NCBI GenBank assembly: GCA_030831375.1
Contig: JAURLF010000044.1
Coordinates: 1 to 12,386 of the forward strand
Length of the DNA: 12,386 nt
Direction of reading: 5' to 3'
Source: Gaiellales bacterium
GTDB lineage: Bacteria > Actinomycetota > Thermoleophilia > Gaiellales > F1-60-MAGs149
A model generated the notes under the pieces. It was not told the DNA's origin and ran no database searches. It saw only the letters and a program-made list of their open reading frames with translations. Position 1 is the stretch's first letter, and each line of letters starts with the position of its first letter. A program made the translations under genes and the position numbers. This document shows, piece by piece, positions 6,993 through 12,386 of the stretch.

Positions 6993-7002
6993 ATGGTACC
7001 CT
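6993..7002. promoter_or_regulatory. Overlapping divergent -10 boxes for thiL and pheA
   Basis: The plus strand reads TACCCT at 6997-7002 (toward pheA). The minus strand reads TACCAT from 6998 down to 6993 (toward thiL). Both use the palindrome GGTACC at 6995-7000. The pheA box is 20 bases before its ATG, leaving room for a short leader with a GAGGAA site. The thiL box is 32 bases before its ATG. Neither has a good -35, so this is a moderate prediction. Confidence 0.4.
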
Positions 7003-7022
7003 GCCGCGGCCCGAGGAAGCCG

Positions 7023-7874
7023 ATGACCGACGCCGCCGCCGAGCCACGCACTGTCGCCTACCCCGGCGCCGCCGGGTCGTACACGTCCGAGGCCGCCGAG
7101 CGCCTGTACCCGCAGGTCGAGGCGGAGTCGGCCGGCAGCTTCGCCGACGTCCACCGCGCCGTCGCCGAGGGCCGCGTCGACATCGGCGTCCTGCCGATCG
7201 AGAACACCCTCGCGGGGATCGTCGCGGACACCTGCGACCTGATCGCCGACGGCGAACTGCCGATCGTCGCCGAGACGGTGATCCACATCCCGCACTGCCT
7301 GTGCGGCATCGCCGGTGCGACCACGGCCGGCGTGCGGCGGATCCACTCGCACCCCGTCGCCCTCGCCCAGTGCCGCACCTTCCTGAACGGGAGCTACGAG
7401 GAGATCGGCGCGCCGACCACCGCGGACGCGGCCCGGATCGTCGCCGAGCAGGGCGACCCGTCGTGGGCGGCGATCGCCTCGCCGGCGGCCGCGCGCCGCT
7501 TCGGCCTGGAGATCCTCGAGAGCGACATCTCCGACCACCCGGACAACATGACGCGCTTCGTCGCGATCAGCCGCGAGGGGCTACCGATCGCCGAGGGCGT
7601 GCCGTGGAAGACCGCCCTGCGGCTCGTCACGGGCCACCAGCCGGGCGCGCTCCACGACGCGATCGAGCCGTTCCGCTACCACGGGGTCAACATGGTCTCG
7701 CTGCACTCGCGTCCGATCCCCGGCGAGCCCTGGCGGTACCAGTTCCTGATCGACATCGAGGGCCATCACGCCGATCCGCAGGTCGCGCGCGCCCTCGACG
7801 ACGTCCGCGGCCGCTCCGCCCTGCTCGTCGTGCTCGGCTCGTTCCCCGCGGCGGAGCGCCCGACCGGGCCGTGA
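7023..7874 (+). CDS. pheA: Prephenate dehydratase, monofunctional, with ACT regulatory domain
   Basis: Converts prephenate to phenylpyruvate in phenylalanine biosynthesis. The 283 residues comprise a periplasmic-binding-protein-like catalytic domain (about 9-185) and an ACT domain (about 197-275). No chorismate mutase domain is present, as is usual in actinobacteria. Visible motifs are YPGAAGSY (13-20), GVLPIENTLAG (55-65), HPVALAQC (110-117) and NMTRF (175-179) with the catalytic T-R-F. In the ACT domain GALH (208-211) and HSRP (228-231, usually ESRP) mark the phenylalanine-binding site, so feedback inhibition by phenylalanine is expected. The ATG is preceded by GAGGAA (7013-7018) four bases away. 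The stop codon overlaps the GTG of the downstream helicase gene (GTGA), so the two are probably cotranscribed and translationally coupled. Confidence 0.95.
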   Translation: MTDAAAEPRTVAYPGAAGSYTSEAAERLYPQVEAESAGSFADVHRAVAEGRVDIGVLPIENTLAGIVADTCDLIADGELPIVAETVIHIPHCLCGIAGATTAGVRRIHSHPVALAQCRTFLNGSYEEIGAPTTADAARIVAEQGDPSWAAIASPAAARRFGLEILESDISDHPDNMTRFVAISREGLPIAEGVPWKTALRLVTGHQPGALHDAIEPFRYHGVNMVSLHSRPIPGEPWRYQFLIDIEGHHADPQVARALDDVRGRSALLVVLGSFPAAERPTGP

Positions 7875-10129
7875 CCGGGCGGCGCCCGTGGGACGCGGCC
7901 CTGGCGGTCGGCGCCGGGCCCGACGACGGCCGCCTCGTCCACCGAGCCGACGAGCCGCCACGGCCCGGTGCGCCGGTGCCGCTCCCCGACGGACTCGACC
8001 CGCGGCTCGTCGACGCGCTGGCCCGGACCGGCGTCGAGCGCCTCTGGTCGCACCAAGCCGAGGCCGTGGCGCTGGCGCGCGCCGGGCACCACGTCGGCAT
8101 CGCGTCCGGGACCGCGAGCGGCAAGACGCTCGCGTACGCGATCCCCGTGCTCGACCTGCTCCTGCGAGAGCCGCATACGCGCGCCCTCTACCTGTCGCCG
8201 ACCAAGGCCCTCGCGCAGGACCAGGCCCGGCGGCTGACGGCGCTCGGGCTCGGACGCGACCTGCGCGTCGCCCTCGTCGACGGCGACCAGGACGCGGGCA
8301 CTCGCCGCCGCGCCCGCGCCGAGGCCAACCTCGTCCTGTCGAACCCGGACATGGTCCACCTCGGCATCTGCCCGCACCATCAGCGCTGGGACGAGTGGCT
8401 GGCGGGCCTCGCGGCGATCATCGTGGACGAAGCGCACGTCTACCGCGGCGTCTTCGGCAGCCACGTGGCGCACGTGATCCGCCGCCTGCGTCGACTCGCC
8501 GCCCTCTACGGCGCGTCGCCTCAGCTCCTGCTCGCCACAGCCACGGTCGCCAACCCGGCCGAGGCCTTCGGCCTCCTGACCGGCTGCGACGTGCGCGTCG
8601 TCGACACCGACGGCGCTCCGTCCCCGGGGCGCGACGTGGCCCTCTGGAACCCGACGCTGCTCGACCCGGCCACCGGCCGGCGCGCCTCGCGGATCCACGA
8701 GGCCGTCGGCCTCGTCAGCCAGCTCGCCGTCGACGGGCAGCGCGTGATCTGCTTCGCGCCCGGCCGCCAGCTCGTGGAGTTGATCCTGCGTGGCGTCCGC
8801 GACGAGCTCGGCCGGCGCGCTCCCGCCCTCGCCGGACGCGTCGAGCCGTACCGGGCGGGCTACCCGCCCGAGGTGCGCCGCGCGATCGAGGCGCGGCTCG
8901 CCAGCGGCGAGCTGCGCGCGGTGATCGCGACCAGCGCGCTCGAGCTCGGCCTCGACATCGGCGAGCTCGACTGCGCCGTCGTCGTGGGCTTCCCCGGCTC
9001 CGTCGCGGCCCTGCGCCAGGAATGGGGCCGCGCCGGTCGCCGCACGCGCGGGCTCGGGCTGCTCGTCCTCGGCGAGGACGCCCTCGACCAGTGGTTCGCG
9101 CGCCATCCGGACGCGCTTCTCGGCCGGCCCGTGGAGCGCGTCGCGCTCGACCCGTCGAACCCGGACATCCGCATCGCCCACCTCGCCTGCGCCGCGGCCG
9201 AGGCAGCCGTCTCGGAGCGCGACGCGGGCATCCTCGGCGTCACGATCGTCGACGACGCGGAGGCCGTGCTCGAGCTCAGCCCCGACGACTTCACGATGAC
9301 CCGGGCCGGGCTGATCTGGGCCGGTCCCGACGATCCCGCCTCGCGGATCTCACTGCGCAGCGCCGACGCCCGTGTCGTCGCGATCGTCGACGGCGCCACG
9401 GGCACGGTGATCGGCGACGTCGAGCACGACCGCGCGCCGCTGGCCGTCCATCCGGGCGCCGTCCACCTCAGCCAGGGTGAGCGCTACGTCGTGCGCGAAC
9501 TCGACCTCGACGCCGGCGAGGCGATCGTCGACCCGTTCACGGCGGACTGGTTCACGGTGCCGCGGGCGCAGAGCGCCGTGCACCTCGACGCGCCCGACGC
9601 CGAGGCGTGGCTCGGCTCGTGGCGCGCCGCCCTCGGCGCCGCCGACGTCCGCGCCCAGGTCGTCGGGTACCAGCGCCGGCGCACCGATGACCTGTCGGTG
9701 ATCGACCAGCGGGCGCTCGAGCTGCCGCCGCGCGAGTACCGCACCGCGGCGCTGTGGCTGATGCGGCCCCCGTCGGACGACCCGCCCGCGCTCGGAGCGC
9801 TCCATGCTGCCGAGCACCTGCTGGCCGCGGCTCTGCCGCTGCACGTGCCGTGCGACGCGGGCGACCTCCTCGGGCTGTCCGCCGAAGAGCACCCCGACAC
9901 CGGCACGCCCGCGATCGTGCTGCACGAGTCGCGACCGGGCGGCGCCGGCATCGTGCGCGCCGCCTTCGGCGACCTCCCCGCTATCGCCGGCGCGGCCCGC
10001 TCTATCGCCGCCGACTGCCCGTGCGACGACGGCTGCCCCGGGTGCGTGCAGAGCTTCTCGTGCCCGTGGCTGAACGAGCCGCTCGACAAGGCCGGGGCGA
10101 TCGCCCTGCTCAGCGAGTTGCGCGGCTAG
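7871..10129 (+). CDS. DEAH-box superfamily 2 helicase, Hrq1/MrfA type with C-terminal DUF1998 cysteine cluster
   Basis: An ATP-dependent helicase of the Hrq1/YprA (MrfA) group; characterised members unwind DNA with 3'-5' polarity and take part in repair of crosslinking damage. The 752 residues contain Walker A SGTASGKT (79-86), SPTKALAQDQ (109-118), SNPD (157-160), DEAH (186-189), LATAT (221-225), ATSALELGLDIG (353-364) and motif VI QEWGRAGRR (383-391). After a central region, the C-terminal DUF1998-type domain ends in C716-x-C718-x3-C722-x2-C725 (CPCDDGCPGC), with C731 close by, probably a zinc site. The GTG at 7871 overlaps the pheA stop, implying translational coupling. The frame is open far upstream, but that part lies antisense to thiL and out of frame with pheA. 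The helicase stop is only 4 bp from the convergent gene's stop. The in vivo role is inferred from the family. Confidence 0.92.
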   Translation: MTGRRPWDAALAVGAGPDDGRLVHRADEPPRPGAPVPLPDGLDPRLVDALARTGVERLWSHQAEAVALARAGHHVGIASGTASGKTLAYAIPVLDLLLREPHTRALYLSPTKALAQDQARRLTALGLGRDLRVALVDGDQDAGTRRRARAEANLVLSNPDMVHLGICPHHQRWDEWLAGLAAIIVDEAHVYRGVFGSHVAHVIRRLRRLAALYGASPQLLLATATVANPAEAFGLLTGCDVRVVDTDGAPSPGRDVALWNPTLLDPATGRRASRIHEAVGLVSQLAVDGQRVICFAPGRQLVELILRGVRDELGRRAPALAGRVEPYRAGYPPEVRRAIEARLASGELRAVIATSALELGLDIGELDCAVVVGFPGSVAALRQEWGRAGRRTRGLGLLVLGEDALDQWFARHPDALLGRPVERVALDPSNPDIRIAHLACAAAEAAVSERDAGILGVTIVDDAEAVLELSPDDFTMTRAGLIWAGPDDPASRISLRSADARVVAIVDGATGTVIGDVEHDRAPLAVHPGAVHLSQGERYVVRELDLDAGEAIVDPFTADWFTVPRAQSAVHLDAPDAEAWLGSWRAALGAADVRAQVVGYQRRRTDDLSVIDQRALELPPREYRTAALWLMRPPSDDPPALGALHAAEHLLAAALPLHVPCDAGDLLGLSAEEHPDTGTPAIVLHESRPGGAGIVRAAFGDLPAIAGAARSIAADCPCDDGCPGCVQSFSCPWLNEPLDKAGAIALLSELRG

Positions 10130-10133
10130 GGGT

Positions 10134-11642
10134 TCACCAGGCGCCCGCCCACGACTCGCGACGCGGGTCGGCCCACGCGGCGACGAGGCCGCTCGCGGCG
10201 TCGTGCTGGGCCGCGCATACGGACCCGAACAGGCTGTCGCCGACCGGCGCCGGCACGACCTCGTGCCCGAGCGACCGCAGCCCATCGGCAAGCGCGGCGT
10301 CCATGTCCTCCTCGACGTGCAGGAGATCCGCGACGATCCGCCAGCGCGGCCGGTCGATCGCGTCGCCGAGCTCGACGCCCTCATCGAGGTGCGCGAGCAC
10401 GACCTGCAGGAGGGCCTGCACCTGGCCGTCGGCGCTCGGGGTCGACAGGGCCACGACGCGTTCGCCGTCGACGAGCATGGCCGGCGACAGCGTGTGCACG
10501 GGGCGCTTGCCGCCAGCGGGGGCGTTCGGCGAGCCGGCGTCCCGCGAGAACGACAGGAGCCGGTCGTTGAGGAAGAAGCCCCCCTCCGGCACCCACGTGG
10601 CGCAGCCGAAGCTGTCGAACACGCTGACCAGCATCGACACGACGGTGCCGTCGCGATCCGCCGTCGTCACGGACGTCGTGTGGTTGTAGCCCTGCGCGTG
10701 ATCGACACGGCTGGCGCGCTCCCCGATCGGGATCGCGTCGGCGAGCCCCATCAGCTCGCGGTCGGCGTCCGGCTGCGTGATCCGGTCGCGGAAGGCGAAG
10801 GCGCCGGCCATCGCCTCGACGGCGCGGTGCTGCGCGAGCGGCGAGCCGTCGGAGGCCGGCTCCGCCGCCAGCCGCCGGAGCGCCATCGCAAGCAGCATCG
10901 CCTGCGAGGACGGCGGCTGGGCCAGCGCCTCAACGCCCCGGTAGACGGTCGCGACGGGTGCCCGGATCACGCTCTCGTGCGCCGCGAGGTCAGCGGTCGC
11001 CATCGTCCCGCCTTCGCGGGCGACGGCCGCCACGATCGCGTCCGCCACGGGACCCCGGTAGTACGCGTCGGCGCCGCCGTCGGCGATCGCGGCGATCGTC
11101 GCCGCCGTCTCGGGCAGCCGCACGATCGCCCCCGGCCCGGCCGGGCGGGCGAGGACCCAGGGCGATGCGTCGGCGCCGCCGCGGGTCAGCCGCGGCGCGC
11201 TGGCGACGAGAGCCTCATGCGTGTCGCGCGTGACCGCGACGCCGTCCGCCGCGAGGGCGTGTGCGGGCTCGAGCACGCGCGCACGGTCGAGCGCGCCGTG
11301 GCGCTCGACGAGGTCGCAGAGTCCCGCCGCGAAGCCCGGCACCGCAGCGACCTCCGCGCCGTCGTCCGGCAGGGGGGTCGCGAGAGCGGCGGGTGCGCGG
11401 CCGACGCCGTTGATCGCCTCGGTCGTGCCGTCGGGGCGGCGCACGATGCAGAGCAGGTCCCCGCCGAGGCCGCACGCATCGGGCAGGACGACGGCCAAGG
11501 CGGCCGCGGCCGCGGCGGCCGCATCGGCGGCGTTGCCGCCTGCCGCGCCGACGCGCAGCGCAGCCTGGACGGCGAGGGGGTGGCCGCAGGAGACGGCGAG
11601 ATGCTGGCCCTCGATGCGGGGCCGGGGGAGTCGATCGGGCAT
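10134..11642 (-). CDS. Gamma-glutamyltransferase-family Ntn-hydrolase, YwrD-like, no signal peptide
   Basis: A member of the gamma-glutamyltransferase/acylase superfamily, expected to cleave itself and use the new N-terminal Thr as nucleophile. At 502 residues it is slightly shorter than classical enzymes (about 540-580). The large-subunit start is recognisable (GHPLAVQAAL, GGNAADAA 35-42, GLGGDLL 58-64). The cleavage site is probably before T322 in HTTSVTTADRDG, because T322 aligns with the catalytic Thr when the D-x-D-G that follows is matched. The small subunit has FGCATWVPEGGFFLNDR (345-361), GKRPVHTLSPAM (378-389) and DRPRW (430-434). Two oddities stand out. The usual Gly-Gly of the oxyanion loop is Ser403-Ala404 (TPSADGQ). 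NGVGRAP (78-84) replaces the classical arginine loop, as in YwrD-like proteins. With no signal peptide it is probably cytoplasmic, so the substrate may not be glutathione. Confidence 0.85.
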   Translation of the reverse strand: MPDRLPRPRIEGQHLAVSCGHPLAVQAALRVGAAGGNAADAAAAAAAALAVVLPDACGLGGDLLCIVRRPDGTTEAINGVGRAPAALATPLPDDGAEVAAVPGFAAGLCDLVERHGALDRARVLEPAHALAADGVAVTRDTHEALVASAPRLTRGGADASPWVLARPAGPGAIVRLPETAATIAAIADGGADAYYRGPVADAIVAAVAREGGTMATADLAAHESVIRAPVATVYRGVEALAQPPSSQAMLLAMALRRLAAEPASDGSPLAQHRAVEAMAGAFAFRDRITQPDADRELMGLADAIPIGERASRVDHAQGYNHTTSVTTADRDGTVVSMLVSVFDSFGCATWVPEGGFFLNDRLLSFSRDAGSPNAPAGGKRPVHTLSPAMLVDGERVVALSTPSADGQVQALLQVVLAHLDEGVELGDAIDRPRWRIVADLLHVEEDMDAALADGLRSLGHEVVPAPVGDSLFGSVCAAQHDAASGLVAAWADPRRESWAGAW

Positions 11643-11648
11643 GGCGCG

Positions 11649-11654
11649 AGTATG
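11649..11654 (-). promoter_or_regulatory. Putative -10 box of the gamma-glutamyltransferase-like gene
   Basis: On the minus strand CATACT lies 6 bases before the ATG at 11642. The same hexamer forms the -10 of the dioxygenase promoter (868-873). No Shine-Dalgarno is seen, so a leaderless mRNA is likely. No convincing -35 is present. The box is divergent from the riboswitch promoter, about 22 bases away. Confidence 0.4.
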
Positions 11655-11676
11655 GCGGAGGCCTCGGGTCGTGTGC

Positions 11677-11682
11677 TACCGT
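11677..11682 (+). promoter_or_regulatory. Putative -10 box driving the cobalamin riboswitch transcript
   Basis: TACCGT (TAnnnT type) lies just before the first aptamer bases, placing transcription start near 11688-11690. No clear -35 is present. It is oriented away from the gamma-glutamyltransferase-like gene. Confidence 0.4.
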
Positions 11683-11683
11683 C

Positions 11684-11857
11684 GCCCACGGAGGCAGGGG
11701 AAGTCCGGTGTGAATCCGGCACGGTCCCGCCGCTGTGAGGAACGTCCCCCGATCGCGGTGCGCAGCACCGGTCACTGGCCCCCCGGGGCTGGGAAGGCAG
11801 TGATCAGGGGCCTCGGGCAACCGAGGAAGCGCGCTCCGAGTCAGAACACCCACCTCC
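11684..11857 (+). ncRNA. Cobalamin (B12) riboswitch aptamer
   Basis: A cis-acting leader RNA that binds adenosylcobalamin or a related corrinoid. The conserved core is clear: GGGGAAGTCCGGTGTGAATC begins at 11697, followed by CACGGTCCCGCCGCTGTGA (11720-11738). Then come GTCACTGG (11771-11778), GGGAAGGCAGTGA (11791-11803) and the B12-box-like GAGTCAGAACACC (11838-11850). GGAGG (11690-11694) can pair with CCTCC (11853-11857), a candidate closing stem P1. The aptamer ends about 45 bases before the start codon of the DUF4430 gene, whose ribosome binding site AAGGAG lies at 11891-11896. No hairpin followed by a U-run is seen, so control is more likely at translation than by termination. Family members normally switch expression off when B12 is plentiful. 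Confidence 0.93.
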
Positions 11858-11880
11858 CCCCGGACCATCAGGCCCCGGGG
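11858..11880 (+). promoter_or_regulatory. Hairpin in the riboswitch expression platform
   Basis: CCCCGG (11858-11863) can pair with CCGGGG (11875-11880) around an 11-base loop, directly after the aptamer and 10 bases before AAGGAG. Its position suits the regulatory hairpin that makes a kissing loop with the aptamer in cobalamin riboswitches, but I could not identify a convincing loop partner. GGCCCC (11871-11876) could alternatively pair with GGGGCC (11807-11812) in the aptamer. No U-tract follows, so it is not an intrinsic terminator. Confidence 0.4.
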
Positions 11881-11902
11881 ACCTCGAGAGAAGGAGTTCC
11901 AG

Positions 11903-12386
11903 ATGTCCGCGAGGAGATTCCTCGTGACCGCCGTCGCGATCGCGACGCTGGTCATCCCGACCGTCGCGCATGGCGCGACGATCCGCATCACGAGCGCCAA
12001 GCAGCCGCTGCTCGGCAACCTGGAGTGGTCGTCGGGCAGCGCCCGCGCGTTCCTCACCGACGACGGCACGCCGCGCGCCCTCAAGAAGAGGACGGCCCTC
12101 GGCCAGCTCGTCGCCGCGACCGCATTCGCCGGCACCGCCCTCCACGTCGGCGAGTTCGCAGGCCTCGGCGCCTACGTCAAGACGATCGGCAACGAGCGGG
12201 TCGGCCCGAGGGGCGCGTGGATGTTCTACGTCAACGGCCGGGCCGCCCAGGTCGGCGCCGATTCGCAGGTGCTGCGCAGGTCGGACAAGGTGATCTGGTG
12301 GCTCGACACCGACTACGGCAAGAGGGACCCGGTCATCCTCGACCTGTCCGCGAGGCCGCAGGCCGACGGCGCCGGGCTCTTCACCG
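11903..12386 (+). CDS. Secreted DUF4430 (transcobalamin C-terminal-like) protein under B12 control, 3' end outside window
   Basis: An exported protein, probably involved in capturing or handling cobalamin or another corrinoid. The first 161 residues are visible. A signal peptide covers about 1-24 (RR, a hydrophobic stretch 6-21, then VAHGA). The DUF4430-like region spans about 60-138 and ends in the hallmark GAWMFYVNGRAAQVGADSQV (104-123) followed by SDKVIWWLDTDYG (127-139). This domain corresponds to the C-terminal domain of transcobalamin/intrinsic factor, but it also occurs in bacterial surface proteins unrelated to B12. Here the cobalamin riboswitch supports the B12 link. AAGGAG (11891-11896) six bases before the ATG fixes the start. 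Arginine codons are unusual: 7 of 13 are AGG/AGA, whereas pheA seems to use only CGN. The frame is open at the right edge, so total length and anchoring are unknown. Confidence 0.82.
   Translation, partial: MSARRFLVTAVAIATLVIPTVAHGATIRITSAKQPLLGNLEWSSGSARAFLTDDGTPRALKKRTALGQLVAATAFAGTALHVGEFAGLGAYVKTIGNERVGPRGAWMFYVNGRAAQVGADSQVLRRSDKVIWWLDTDYGKRDPVILDLSARPQADGAGLFT

Noticed and set aside
6722..7870. Upstream extension of the helicase open frame
   Set aside because: The frame is open but lies antisense to thiL and out of frame with pheA, and its translation is low-complexity Arg/Pro. The family-like sequence begins after the GTG at 7871.
11505..11530. GC-rich GCGGCC-type repeat
   Set aside because: It encodes an alanine run (about residues 39-50) in the first helix of the gamma-glutamyltransferase-like protein, and is low-complexity coding rather than a separate repeat element.
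10203..11738. A 511-codon open frame on the plus strand opposite the gamma-glutamyltransferase-like gene
   Set aside because: It is an antisense shadow without domain similarity, and it would run through the riboswitch promoter into the aptamer.
11858..11880. The hairpin after the riboswitch as an intrinsic terminator
   Set aside because: No run of T follows the stem, and a ribosome binding site and start codon come directly after it.
1..12386. CRISPR array, tRNA, rRNA, transposase, phage or toxin-antitoxin genes
   Set aside because: None is visible: there are no regularly spaced repeats, no cloverleaf-like sequence I could recognise, and every sizeable reading frame with real protein character is accounted for by the listed genes.

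Overview
This is a very GC-rich (estimated above 70%), densely coded stretch of bacterial chromosome. Start codons are ATG or GTG. Several promoters look like an actinobacterial -10 box (TAnnnT-like) placed 6-8 bases before the start codon. Gene content fits a high-GC actinobacterium: monofunctional prephenate dehydratase, polyprenol-phosphate-mannose synthase, an Ig-like L,D-transpeptidase, PolX and a DUF1998 helicase. A Thermoleophilia/Solirubrobacterales-like lineage is my guess; no rRNA or other taxonomic marker is present to prove it. I see no insertion sequence, integrase, tRNA, rRNA or CRISPR array, and most of the window reads as ordinary chromosome.

Layout. (1) 1-1423: a LacI-family repressor, cut by the left edge, is divergent from a cysteine-dioxygenase-like cupin. 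The cupin promoter carries a palindromic LacI-type operator. (2) 1420-3595, minus strand: a small secreted protein of unknown function lies 7 bp upstream of PolX, probably in one operon. PolX ends tail-to-tail with the dioxygenase, the stop codons overlapping in CTAG. (3) 3682-5981, plus strand: a polyprenol monophosphomannose synthase, then a membrane-anchored L,D-transpeptidase, both cell-envelope genes. (4) 5971-6960, minus strand: thiL (thiamine-monophosphate kinase), divergent from (5) 7023-10129, plus strand: pheA, overlapped by a GTGA junction with a Hrq1/MrfA-type DEAH helicase. (6) 10134-11642, minus strand: a gamma-glutamyltransferase-family Ntn-hydrolase without a signal peptide. 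(7) 11684-12386, plus strand: a cobalamin riboswitch followed by a secreted DUF4430 (transcobalamin C-terminal-like) protein that runs off the right edge.

The most interesting unit is the last. A B12-sensing RNA controls an exported protein whose only recognisable domain resembles the cobalamin-capping domain of animal transcobalamin, and whose arginine codons differ from its neighbours. This suggests an extracellular B12 or corrinoid scavenging module continuing to the right. The second point of interest is a LacI-type repressor that appears to control thiol oxidation, through an operator with three half-sites.

No gene-free stretch exceeds 300 bases. The longest, 11643-11902, is filled by divergent promoters, the riboswitch and a ribosome binding site. 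The other gaps are short promoter regions.
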